From Opitutales bacterium (GTDB lineage Bacteria; Verrucomicrobiota; Verrucomicrobiia; Opitutales; Seribacteraceae): a stretch of DNA of 64,000 nucleotides. The position numbers and the translations under genes are program-made. The stretch lies in NCBI GenBank assembly GCA_028101545.1, contig JAOHKZ010000004.1, forward strand, positions 29,313 to 93,312. The letters run 5' to 3'. Positions 27,854 to 36,823 of the stretch are shown one piece after another; the stretch's first letter is position 1; each line of letters starts with the position of its first letter. The notes beneath the pieces were generated by a model. It ran no database searches and was not told the origin of the DNA. It was given only the letters and a program-made list of their open reading frames with translations.

Positions 27854-29626
27854 ATGCCCCAAAGAAGAAATTATATCGAAAAATTTTTTGCGTCACTAAT
27901 CACGCTAATTTTGTTGTGCTGTGTTTTTGTCTTACCAAGTGCACACAGTCAAAGTCCAGCAGACATGCCATTGCGTCAAGTTATAACAGAAGCTCAATCT
28001 TTGATCGGACAGGGAGACTTTGCGGGTGCATCTCCTTTGCTTGACGAATTGGAAACAAGGTTTGAGGATGAGGAAGATCCAGAAGTCGAAAAAATTCTTC
28101 AACAATTCGGTTTTGTTCGTGGTGTTGGTTATTTGCAAAGTTTTGCAAAAACAGGAAATAAAGATTTTCTAGGCAAGGCATCTGCCGCATTCGGTTTCTT
28201 TGCTGAAAAATTTCCTAATGATTCAAAGGCGGTTATGGCTTTGCAGAAAAGGACAGATTGTTTACGAGCTCTTCATGACTGGAAAGAAGCAGCTCGCGTA
28301 ATCGAACTTTTGCTGGATAACACCAAACCTTATCGTAAACAAATTCTTAAGCGTTCTGAATTAATGACCCTCTATTTTGGCCGGGCACAATGCTACCATA
28401 TCGAGCAGGACTGGGCAAAAGGAGAGCCATCTTTCAAAGAGCTCTTGAAATATGCTGATTTAGCTAAAGACGAGGATCGTTCTGCTTATGCTGTATCCTG
28501 CCTCACTGAAATGTTTGTGCAAACCAAACGAATTGATGAAGTTTTTCCACTTTTACCTAGACTTTCTGGGGATACACCAGCCCGTTATGATCTCAGGTTA
28601 AATGTTAACCTCATGCAGGGCGCCGCTCAACTGAAAGACAAGGAACGGCATGTCGAAGCATCCCTCTTTTATGCTTTAACAATGACTACAGAAGAGATTG
28701 TTGCGTTTTACACTGAAAGACAGAAACAATTACAGGCCGAGCTATCCCAGTACGAACAAATTATTGCATTACAGGGTAATACAATGCCCAAACGAAGGTT
28801 AGAAATATTAAAGGAGCGATCCAATACGATCGCTATGAAACTAACCAGTGCCAAAGGTCAGTTGAAATTGGCACAGGATACCCCTCCTTTTACTACCGTT
28901 TTACGTTGGAGGAAGGCCGATAACTTTCAAATTACGAAACGGGATTGGGAATCATTTTGGGGTTTTTATTGGCTATACAAAGACTTTCCGAAACACGAAA
29001 GCGTAGAGAATTTTATTTACGCTGCTTTTGCTTCAGCAAATACAGTTAAACATAGAGAGAAGTCTATTGAACTGGGGGAAGAATATTTAAAAAACAAGGA
29101 ATGGAAAAAATTTCGTGCTGATGTCACATTTATAATGGCAAATGCATATAGACAAGAAGCTGAAAGCCTTCAAAATGTCGCTATAAGTTTACAGTCTGCA
29201 ATGGGAACCGCAGAGAGAGATCGTGCAGAAAAGGCAAAAATTAAATCTGCCGAATATTACAACCGTTTCTTTGCATTGTGTGATGACTTTATAGAAGTTA
29301 TGCCAGAACATAAATATGCTAAAGATTTTGTCGGCATGATGGGTTCTGTATTTTTTAAACGACGTAAATTTGATGGTTTATTGGAAAAGTTTGCAGGTTT
29401 TGAAAACGGGGTAATGAATCGGGCTAAAGGTTATGTCAATCGATCGGAGTTTAACAAAAGCCCTGCAATGCCTACAGCACACTACATGAGCGGATTGGCA
29501 CTTCTTGCTTCCGGCAAATTTGAAGAGGCCAAACCTTTACTTGGGGCTGTAGTCGGGGTTAATATCGAAGGATTACCCTTAGGCGGAGATGTTTATGGTG
29601 AAGAGGATGAAAACGAGGCTGAATAA
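27854..29626 (+). CDS. secreted TPR-like repeat protein
   Basis: ATG 27854 gives MPQRRNYIEKFFASLITLILLCCVFVLPSAHSQS (signal peptide); helical repeats such as GKASAAFGFFAEKFPNDSKAVMALQKRTDCLRAL. Confidence 0.85.
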   Translation: MPQRRNYIEKFFASLITLILLCCVFVLPSAHSQSPADMPLRQVITEAQSLIGQGDFAGASPLLDELETRFEDEEDPEVEKILQQFGFVRGVGYLQSFAKTGNKDFLGKASAAFGFFAEKFPNDSKAVMALQKRTDCLRALHDWKEAARVIELLLDNTKPYRKQILKRSELMTLYFGRAQCYHIEQDWAKGEPSFKELLKYADLAKDEDRSAYAVSCLTEMFVQTKRIDEVFPLLPRLSGDTPARYDLRLNVNLMQGAAQLKDKERHVEASLFYALTMTTEEIVAFYTERQKQLQAELSQYEQIIALQGNTMPKRRLEILKERSNTIAMKLTSAKGQLKLAQDTPPFTTVLRWRKADNFQITKRDWESFWGFYWLYKDFPKHESVENFIYAAFASANTVKHREKSIELGEEYLKNKEWKKFRADVTFIMANAYRQEAESLQNVAISLQSAMGTAERDRAEKAKIKSAEYYNRFFALCDDFIEVMPEHKYAKDFVGMMGSVFFKRRKFDGLLEKFAGFENGVMNRAKGYVNRSEFNKSPAMPTAHYMSGLALLASGKFEEAKPLLGAVVGVNIEGLPLGGDVYGEEDENEAE

Positions 29627-30520
29627 ATGATGAAACCTGCGAGGATATTCCTTCTTTTACTGCTTCCCATATTCTTGTTTTCTTGTGGTGGAGAAGAAGA
29701 TGTAGTTGCTGACGATGCTACTGTTACAAATCCCGATGAGGTTAAGACTCCGATAGATACTCCTAAAGAGGAGCCAGTCGTAGAGGAAGAACCTGAACCC
29801 GTGGTTTTACCCAACCCAAATGGCGTTTACCTACCTACTGGCGAAGAGAAAAATGGAAAACCTCTTTATGCTAACGGTGAAGGTTTTTTTATGTGGTTTA
29901 ATGGTTCATTATGGAAAATTTCTGATAAACCGGGTGGCGGGAAAACAATTTCATCGGGGCAGGAATCGATAAATGATAAATGGAGTTCCGGAGGAAAAGC
30001 ACGTCACTTCCCTGACGAAGAATTTGCTAAAGATGCCCTTTTTCGATTGGCCGTTGCATACCAAGGTTCAACTGATAACCCTAACGCTATTCGTCTCTTT
30101 GAACAATTTGTTAAGGATTTTCCTGAAGATAAAATGGTAGCTGAGGCATATTTGAGTTTAGGCGATCTTGCCATCAGTGATGTAAAACCAGATGAACAAC
30201 CCTCCTTCAGTCAAATTCAGAATGCTCAAACAAGTTACAATTTGGTAAGAGAGAAATCTCAGGAAATTAAATTGATTACCGATTCCACATTTAACGAAGG
30301 TGGCTTAATCGAAAGAGTGGCAGAAAACCCGGAGGGTGTTGTTGAACACTATTTAACTTTTGATAAAAATAAGGACGAGGTTTTGCAATCGACGGAGTAT
30401 TCTTCAATAGGTATTAACTCCGAAAAAGCTTTTGGAGATTTTGATTTGAATGATGATAAAGCAATAGATTTTGGTGAGCTTTATGATGTAGCTTCCTATG
30501 TTTACTACTCTAACATGTAA
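29627..30520 (+). CDS. lipoprotein with TPR-like region and C-terminal EF-hand-like pair; possibly the N-terminal part of a split gene
   Basis: Lipobox LFSCGGEED; ALFRLAVAYQGSTDNPNAIRLFEQFVKDFPEDKMVAEAYLSLGD; DKNKDEVLQSTE and DLNDDKAIDFGE. TAA at 30518 is in frame with the downstream ORF. Confidence 0.8.
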   Translation: MMKPARIFLLLLLPIFLFSCGGEEDVVADDATVTNPDEVKTPIDTPKEEPVVEEEPEPVVLPNPNGVYLPTGEEKNGKPLYANGEGFFMWFNGSLWKISDKPGGGKTISSGQESINDKWSSGGKARHFPDEEFAKDALFRLAVAYQGSTDNPNAIRLFEQFVKDFPEDKMVAEAYLSLGDLAISDVKPDEQPSFSQIQNAQTSYNLVREKSQEIKLITDSTFNEGGLIERVAENPEGVVEHYLTFDKNKDEVLQSTEYSSIGINSEKAFGDFDLNDDKAIDFGELYDVASYVYYSNM

Positions 30521-31786
30521 AAATTATATACAGAATATTCCGCAAAATACAGCGATGTTGATGGGGCGAGAATTTCTGAAGCAACCGAAAAGATTGGTTT
30601 TGCAAATGAGATGCTTGGACGTCCATCAACTATGCTTAATCTATATTTTAGCGACATCGAAAAATATGGTAACGATCCAAGTAATGTCGGGGTTGATGGT
30701 ATTCTTAAAAAGTACATCGAAAAATTTGATGAATACGATAAACTTTATGGCAGAACATTGGACTTACTGGAAAAATTACAGGAACCTGGTCAAACTATTT
30801 CTTTCACATATCGAGACCGAAAAGGTATTGAGGAAACCATAACGGGTACCGTTGAGGATATTATTGGGGATCGGAAAAAGCTTCTTCCATTTCTTTCTTC
30901 TTCTTACAAAGGGATGGATCAGGATATTTACAGTGAAGTGGTCAAATCGAGGGGTGCTATTTTTTCCAATTCGAAGCATATGTCCAAATTCAAAGGTTAT
31001 CTGAAAAAATATAAAGAATTGCGAAAAGGCTTCCCATCTGATTTGTCTCCGAAAGTAGCCTTTTCAAAATTACTGGACGATGCCAAAAGCTCAGGAAATA
31101 AACCACTGGAACTTAGGATGCGTGCAATGCTTGATCGGGTTGGCTCAAAAGCAGGAGGGAGTTACAATCCTCAAAAAAGTGATTTTCCTGCTGCAAGTCC
31201 TGGCGTTCTAGTTTGGATGGCTGAAAAATTACTTGAACAAAATTCTGTACAGGATGCAGTCTCCGCGATGGAGCGTTTGGTAAATGTTTATGGAGATACG
31301 GGTGGTGAATTTCTTTTTGATGCTAATTATTTGCTTGGTCAGGCTAAACAAAAAGAACGTGAATACCAAATTGCAGCATCCCATTATGAAGCGGCCTTGG
31401 CAAATTCTTCTTGGCATGATGATGCTCATGATGCGAGGATTCGTCTTGGTGAATCTCTTTTTGAAATTGGCCAGTCAACTAAGGATTCAAGTTTGTTTGA
31501 TCGCGCAGTTACTTCTTTTGAGGAAGTGCGAAGTGATTCTGATACCAGTCTCGATCAAAGAGCGCAATCCTCTTACATGATGGGAGAGTGCAAACGAGCA
31601 ATCCGTGATTATGCAGGTGCCGCTTACTATTATTTGGATACAACCCTTAATTTTCCAAGTGCAACTAAATGGGCTTCTAAATCTTTTGAGCAGGCAATTC
31701 GTTGTTACGAACAGAGTGGTCAATCAGACCAAATTACCAAGGTTGAAAAACAATATGTTGATTGGCAGAGAAAGTTTTTAAAATGA
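30521..31786 (+). CDS. TPR-like protein, possible C-terminal continuation of the 29627 lipoprotein (track start ATG 30611)
   Basis: Open in the frame of 29627 directly after the TAA: KLYTEYSAKYSDVDGARISEATEKIGFANEMLGRPSTMLN... No signal peptide; C-terminal repeats AANYLLGQ-like (FLFDANYLLGQAKQKEREYQIAASHYEAAL). Confidence 0.7.
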   Translation, partial: KLYTEYSAKYSDVDGARISEATEKIGFANEMLGRPSTMLNLYFSDIEKYGNDPSNVGVDGILKKYIEKFDEYDKLYGRTLDLLEKLQEPGQTISFTYRDRKGIEETITGTVEDIIGDRKKLLPFLSSSYKGMDQDIYSEVVKSRGAIFSNSKHMSKFKGYLKKYKELRKGFPSDLSPKVAFSKLLDDAKSSGNKPLELRMRAMLDRVGSKAGGSYNPQKSDFPAASPGVLVWMAEKLLEQNSVQDAVSAMERLVNVYGDTGGEFLFDANYLLGQAKQKEREYQIAASHYEAALANSSWHDDAHDARIRLGESLFEIGQSTKDSSLFDRAVTSFEEVRSDSDTSLDQRAQSSYMMGECKRAIRDYAGAAYYYLDTTLNFPSATKWASKSFEQAIRCYEQSGQSDQITKVEKQYVDWQRKFLK

Positions 31787-33021
31787 GTAAATACTTTTCT
31801 ATCTTTATCGTTTCAATCTTTTCCCTTGCTCCCCAATGGTCTCTGTACTCTCAAGCTAATCAGGATTATTTTAAGGTTCACGCGGGTGCTTTACCCGTTA
31901 AAATCTTTGTTGGTAGTGCCAGTAAGCTAGGAAGTTTATTAGGTGTGGATGGACAGAAAGGTATAATTTACGCTCAAATGGAAGGGGCGGGAAGGATGCA
32001 ATTAGAGCTTCGTGGTCTTAAAAAACAAAACATTCAGGGGTTCTCTTTTGTATGGCCTCAGGATGCAATGAGAACTCTTCAAATGTACTCTAATGAACAG
32101 TACAGCAAAGAACTTCTCCCTGCTCTTCGTCCTTTAATGTATAAAGTATTACTCTTCTTGGATATCCCACAACAGTACCTGGCAATTCACGACAACTGTT
32201 TAGTTTATGTTAAGGCATTAATTGCCATGGAGCAATACAACGAAGCCTTCTATCTTCTTTCCCGTTTAAATTTAAACAAATTGGACAGTTATGGGTACCG
32301 AGATTTTTCAGAGGCTTCACTTGAATTAGCCAGTAAAATGATCCGGGCAAATTCCAAATCTGCTAAAATTGCTCGGGCTCTTTTACAAAAAGTGACCATT
32401 CGCAATAACAGCGCGGACCATGCATCATATTTAAAATTAGCCGATTCTTTACGTAAGCAGGGATTATACAATGAGGCTATCTCAGAATACGCGAGATTAG
32501 GGCCAATTGTGCAAAAGTCTCCTGGTAGTCCATATTCCAAGATTGTGGAGATATGGCCGATATATTGTTATATTAAATTATACGAAACTTATGCAAAGGC
32601 CGCATTAAAAGATGCCCGCTATAAAGTTCCTGCCGGAAAGATTTTCAATACGGCTATGCAGTCTGTTAAGAAACTTGACGAAAAGCCTCCAGAGCGACAA
32701 ACCAATGAGTACTCCCTTTACAAATTAATTCGAGCTCTTTTACGAGTTCAATATGCCCGCCAGTTCGAACAGGGTGGGAATGAACTTAAAGCAGCTGAAT
32801 TCTACCGTCAGTCTGTGCTGGAGGTTACCGAAGGAATTGTTAGTGCACGAGTTGGCTTAGACTGGTTGCCCGAGTCCCTTTTGATGGCTGGAGATGCTTA
32901 TGAAAAATTAAGTCTAAATGAAGCAGCTATGAATGTTTATAAACAAGTCTCCATCTTTTACGAAGGTTCAAAATGGGCTGTTGAAAGTAAAAAACGTATG
33001 GATGCATTACCAGCCTCATAG
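31783..33021 (+). CDS. secreted TPR-like repeat protein
   Basis: ATG 31783 overlaps the upstream TGA; signal MSKYFSIFIVSIFSLAPQWSLYSQ; helical repeats with GLYNEAISEYARLGP, LKAAEFYRQSVLEV. Confidence 0.85.
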   Translation: MSKYFSIFIVSIFSLAPQWSLYSQANQDYFKVHAGALPVKIFVGSASKLGSLLGVDGQKGIIYAQMEGAGRMQLELRGLKKQNIQGFSFVWPQDAMRTLQMYSNEQYSKELLPALRPLMYKVLLFLDIPQQYLAIHDNCLVYVKALIAMEQYNEAFYLLSRLNLNKLDSYGYRDFSEASLELASKMIRANSKSAKIARALLQKVTIRNNSADHASYLKLADSLRKQGLYNEAISEYARLGPIVQKSPGSPYSKIVEIWPIYCYIKLYETYAKAALKDARYKVPAGKIFNTAMQSVKKLDEKPPERQTNEYSLYKLIRALLRVQYARQFEQGGNELKAAEFYRQSVLEVTEGIVSARVGLDWLPESLLMAGDAYEKLSLNEAAMNVYKQVSIFYEGSKWAVESKKRMDALPAS

Positions 33022-33087
33022 AAAAATCCTATACTTGACCCTTCCTTGCTTAAAAGTAATTATTAGTAAAATTAATCTATAAAAAAT

Positions 33088-33921
33088 ATGAAACTAGGCC
33101 TCACTCGTAAATTTAGCTTAATTGGAATATTCTTCGCAAGTTTATCTCCAAGTTTTTTCGTAAATGTTGTTCATGCTCAGCAAAAAGGTTTTGGTTCCGC
33201 ACTTGTGGATAATCTTGGTCCTTTTCTTGTACCATTTATTATTCTTATTCTGGCTGGTTTCACACTAATCATCTACAACGGAATTGCTATTCGTAAGAAA
33301 GCTTTTGTTAAGGATGATGTAGTACAGCCAATCATGCAGGAATTACAAAACCTGAATGTTGAAGGTGCTATGGCACTCTGTGAGCAGTATAAACTACCAG
33401 TTACCTCTGTTTTGAAAGGGGGTCTTGCTCGTATTCAGGACGACGAATTAGACATTGAATCTATTGAAAAAGGGTTGGAGGAAACATCCGGCCTTGAATT
33501 AGCAAAGCCTTTTACATGGATAAACTTGCTAAATACAGTAGGTTCAATTGCTCCCATGGTTGGACTGCTTGGAACGGTTACTGGTATGATTGGAGCATTT
33601 CAGGTTTTGCAAAGTTCAGGAATGGGCGGAGAATCAAGTCAAAAGATGGCTGGTAACATCGGTAGTGCTCTGTGGACAACTGCAGCGGGTCTGGTTGTTG
33701 CCATACCCACCCTTATTTCATATTTTATTTATAAGACAAAATTCGGTACAATTGTTGCCGAAGTTAATCGCGTGGCCGGCGAAATGGTTTTTACTCTTGT
33801 TCGTGCAGCTCGAGGCGGATTTTCCGAAGGCGGTGAAGAGGCTGCTGAAGAATATTACGAAGAGGCTCCAGTAGAAGGTATACCTGCACCTGACGCTCCT
33901 CCAATGCCACCTCCTGCTTAA
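33088..33921 (+). CDS. exbB: MotA/TolQ/ExbB proton channel family protein
   Basis: NLLNTVGSIAPMVGLLGTVTGMIGAFQVLQ...GNIGSALWTTAAGLVVAIPTLISYFIYK; acidic/Pro-rich C-terminal tail. Confidence 0.95.
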   Translation: MKLGLTRKFSLIGIFFASLSPSFFVNVVHAQQKGFGSALVDNLGPFLVPFIILILAGFTLIIYNGIAIRKKAFVKDDVVQPIMQELQNLNVEGAMALCEQYKLPVTSVLKGGLARIQDDELDIESIEKGLEETSGLELAKPFTWINLLNTVGSIAPMVGLLGTVTGMIGAFQVLQSSGMGGESSQKMAGNIGSALWTTAAGLVVAIPTLISYFIYKTKFGTIVAEVNRVAGEMVFTLVRAARGGFSEGGEEAAEEYYEEAPVEGIPAPDAPPMPPPA

Positions 33922-33954
33922 GTACGTTCTTTTTCTCTGTTCGGTAAATTCTAG

Positions 33955-34365
33955 ATGAGTGGATATAAACCACCCGAGTCAAACGACTCACCCGATTTAA
34001 CTCCCATGATTGATGTGGTGTTTCTTTTGATTGTTTTCTTTATGGTGGTTGCACAGCGAATGTCCGAGCAATATATCGAACTTTCTGCTTTGCCTGTTGC
34101 TGGAAATTCAAGTGTGAAAGAACAGCCACCACCGCGGACTATCATCAGTATTGACGATACACCTGTAGGCCAAAAATTTTATTGGGGTGAACAGGAAATT
34201 GATATGGAGGCAATTGGTACCGCGGTAAAAAGAAATCCTGAATGGAAAGTTTTTTTAAGAGTTCATCCTAAAGTTACTCATGCCGTTGTTCAGGATGTTA
34301 TGAAAATTATAGGAAATGCGGGTCAGGCAGATATTATTTTTGGTACTTGGCAAGTGGGCACATAA
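33955..34365 (+). CDS. exbD: ExbD/TolR family protein
   Basis: SPDLTPMIDVVFLLIVFFMVVAQRMSEQYIELSALP; HAVVQDVMKIIGNAGQADIIFGT. Confidence 0.94.
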   Translation: MSGYKPPESNDSPDLTPMIDVVFLLIVFFMVVAQRMSEQYIELSALPVAGNSSVKEQPPPRTIISIDDTPVGQKFYWGEQEIDMEAIGTAVKRNPEWKVFLRVHPKVTHAVVQDVMKIIGNAGQADIIFGTWQVGT

Positions 34366-34369
34366 TTTT

Positions 34370-34825
34370 ATGGAAGCATTAAAGAAAATTTTGGGCGATG
34401 AAGATGAAGTTGATCTTACTCCTATGATCGATGTTACTTTCCTGCTCCTAATATATTTTATGGTAACCACGATGCTTAAGCAACCAGAAGCAGAATTGTC
34501 TATTCAGTTGCCTGGTAAGCCTCAAAGCAGTGATGTTACCCCTATGGACATGCTTAAAGTGCGTGTTGGTGATCAAGGAGAGGTTTATTTAAATGGTTCT
34601 GAAATCGAAGATGGCTTTGATTTTGATATGCCTGATTTGGTGGCTAATTTAAAAGTTCAGAAAGGAATGCGCGATCAACTTATAAGTTCAGGGGCAAAGA
34701 CAAAGGCTGAGGCAGAACTCAAAGTACAGATTGAATCTTCTGGAATTGCAGAACATCAATCTGCGGTAAGTGTCCTGAATGCTTGCTCGGAGGCGGGAGT
34801 TAATAAAGTTACTTTTTCATTTTAA
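34370..34825 (+). CDS. exbD: ExbD/TolR family protein
   Basis: DEDEVDLTPMIDVTFLLLIYFMVTTMLKQPEAELSIQLP. Start moved from 34316 to ATG 34370, just after the first exbD. Confidence 0.93.
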   Translation: MEALKKILGDEDEVDLTPMIDVTFLLLIYFMVTTMLKQPEAELSIQLPGKPQSSDVTPMDMLKVRVGDQGEVYLNGSEIEDGFDFDMPDLVANLKVQKGMRDQLISSGAKTKAEAELKVQIESSGIAEHQSAVSVLNACSEAGVNKVTFSF

Positions 34826-34840
34826 CTAATAACTTACCGT

Positions 34841-35233
34841 ATGAGTTCTGTGGTGTGTAAATTTCTTCATACTCGAATGAGAGTAAGTGACCTTGATGAA
34901 TCAGCTGAATTCTACCAAAAAGTCTTTGGACTTCAAATTACAAGGAAGCATGAATCCCCCCGTGGTTCTAAACTGGTATTTCTTTCCGTACCCAATAGCG
35001 ACGAAGAGATCGAACTTACCTATTTTCCCGGTTCTGGTTCTGTTGTTGTTCAGGAAGATTTAATGCATCTTGCTTTTGAGGTGGAAAGTATGAGCGTCTT
35101 TCAAACACATGTTGAATCTCTTGGATTATCTTTAAGTGATGGTCCAACGAAAAGTTCATCAGGGTCAACCTTTGCATTTGTTGATGCACCAGACGGGTAT
35201 GAGATTGAAGTTATTGAAAAGCCAAAAAACTAA
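34841..35233 (+). CDS. VOC/glyoxalase family protein
   Basis: FLHTRMRVSDLDESAEFYQKVFGLQITRKHE...LVFLSVP...MHLAFEVE...FVDAPDGYEIEVIEK. Confidence 0.92.
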   Translation: MSSVVCKFLHTRMRVSDLDESAEFYQKVFGLQITRKHESPRGSKLVFLSVPNSDEEIELTYFPGSGSVVVQEDLMHLAFEVESMSVFQTHVESLGLSLSDGPTKSSSGSTFAFVDAPDGYEIEVIEKPKN

Positions 35234-35366
35234 TTTTTAATTTTCAATTCAGTTTTTACAGGGGGTTGTCTATATTTTGGTAATTCCATTAATTCATGGT
35301 TGTCGAATCTACCCTCACATCTAAAGATTGTATCTAGCTAAAATATTAAAAAATAATTTTTAAATT

Positions 35367-36005
35367 ATGAAAAACTTACTTTGTATATTGTTCCTTTTCA
35401 GTTTGGTATCCTGCACGCCTAAGAAGAGTTTTTTGCCAGTTTTAAATAAAAATGATTTGTGGTTATTTAATGGTTCCAGTCTAGACAATTGGGAGCGAAC
35501 TGATTTTGCTGGGAAAGGAGAGGTCATAATTGATGAAAATGGCAGTCTCGTTTTGGAAATGGGAGCGGAGCTTTCCGGAGTTCATTGGAAGGGTGAAACT
35601 TTGCCTGTGGAAAATTATGAAATTCATTTAAAAGCAAAAAGAACCATGGGAAGCGATTTCTTTTGCGGTTTAACATTTCCGTTTAAAAAGTCCCATGCAA
35701 CTTTGATTCTAGGAGGTTGGGGGGGATCGTTAATTGGTATTTCAAGTATTGATGATTTTGACGCTTCGGAAAATGAAACCGGAGACGCCTATATTTTTGC
35801 GGATAATCAATGGTATGATATCCGTTTGCGAGTAACAGATAGTGAAATCTCTGTTTGGATTAATGAAGAACAGGTAATTGATTGTGAGGTCGAGGGGCGT
35901 AAGGTCGCGATGCGTTTCGGAGAGATTGAAATGTCTGTGCCTTTGGGTATATGTACTTATGCCACAACAGGGGTTATTCGAGAAGTATTTTTGAAAAAAA
36001 TATAG
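35367..36005 (+). CDS. DUF1080-like (LamG-type) lipoprotein
   Basis: Lipobox SLVSCTP; LFNGSSLDNWERTDFAGKGEVIIDENGSLVLEMGAELSGVHW. Confidence 0.85.
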   Translation: MKNLLCILFLFSLVSCTPKKSFLPVLNKNDLWLFNGSSLDNWERTDFAGKGEVIIDENGSLVLEMGAELSGVHWKGETLPVENYEIHLKAKRTMGSDFFCGLTFPFKKSHATLILGGWGGSLIGISSIDDFDASENETGDAYIFADNQWYDIRLRVTDSEISVWINEEQVIDCEVEGRKVAMRFGEIEMSVPLGICTYATTGVIREVFLKKI

Positions 36006-36039
36006 TTTTAATAAATCATCATGATTTACTTTTAAACTA
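36003..36039. repeat. AT-rich inverted repeat, possible terminator hairpin
   Basis: TAAATCAT-C-ATGATTTA (36012-36028) flanked by TAGTTT (36003-36008) and AAACTA (36034-36039). Confidence 0.55.
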
Positions 36040-36233
36040 AACAATCATAGTTCTCTCCAAACTTTTCTAAGTTTCTACTGCCAGGATGTTTTTATAGATT
36101 AATCTTAAAATAAGTTTCATAATATACAGAGCACTGTTTGTATCTTTTATCGAAACAAAATTAAAGTTCCATAGGGAAGAAATAATCAATAAGAATTATA
36201 CCTTTAAAGATTGCACAAATTGTTAAAATTATC

Positions 36234-36713
36234 ATGATTATTAGAATGATATCTTCAAAGTTTCTCTTTTTATCTGTATTAACGTTTTCTTTGCCATTTA
36301 TTCTTCTCGGTCAGGGCAAAGCTGCAAAGCAAGATTTAGAATTGGTAAAAATTGCTTCACTGAATACGATAGATGCTAATAAAGAATTTCAAAAAAATGT
36401 TCAGCTTGTTCAACAACAGCGAGCACTTGCAGTACAAATTTTGAGCAAAATTGAGAAAACACAAGACAAAGATGAGCATGACAAATTGCAAAAACAACTA
36501 GATTCCTTGCAGAAAAAGTTGAATGACAATAATCAACTTATGTTCAAAACTTATGGCTTTACCCTTAACAGAAACTATGTACTGACTGTGGAGAAAGCAC
36601 ATGTGCATATGTGGGTAACAAAAGAGGAAGCTGCTTCAATAAATGCTAAGAATGATTCTTCGAAAAAGAAGAACTCAGAGGGTTTACGATCTCTTTTTCA
36701 AAAAAAGAAATAG
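36234..36713 (+). CDS. small secreted coiled-coil protein
   Basis: Signal-like FLFLSVLTFSLPFILLGQG; Gln/Lys-rich heptad-like region DEHDKLQKQLDSLQKKLNDNNQ. Confidence 0.65.
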   Translation: MIIRMISSKFLFLSVLTFSLPFILLGQGKAAKQDLELVKIASLNTIDANKEFQKNVQLVQQQRALAVQILSKIEKTQDKDEHDKLQKQLDSLQKKLNDNNQLMFKTYGFTLNRNYVLTVEKAHVHMWVTKEEAASINAKNDSSKKKNSEGLRSLFQKKK

Positions 36714-36823
36714 TATAAGAATTTAGTTTTTCACATGAATTATATTTGTTTATAATTCAACATTCTTGTTTTAATTTTATGGAAATGGGAGTGTGTTTAT
36801 ATGGTAAAAACCACTTAAATGGA

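Noticed and set aside
33043-33075. Possible sigma-70 promoter upstream of exbB (TTGACC ... TAATTA)
   Set aside because: Spacing and -10 match are weak, and the genus-specific consensus is unknown.
36736-36759. AT-rich inverted repeat TGAATTATA...TATAATTCA as a terminator
   Set aside because: Stem is entirely weak pairs apart from one G-C pair and is not followed by a clear T tract; could be chance in AT-rich DNA.
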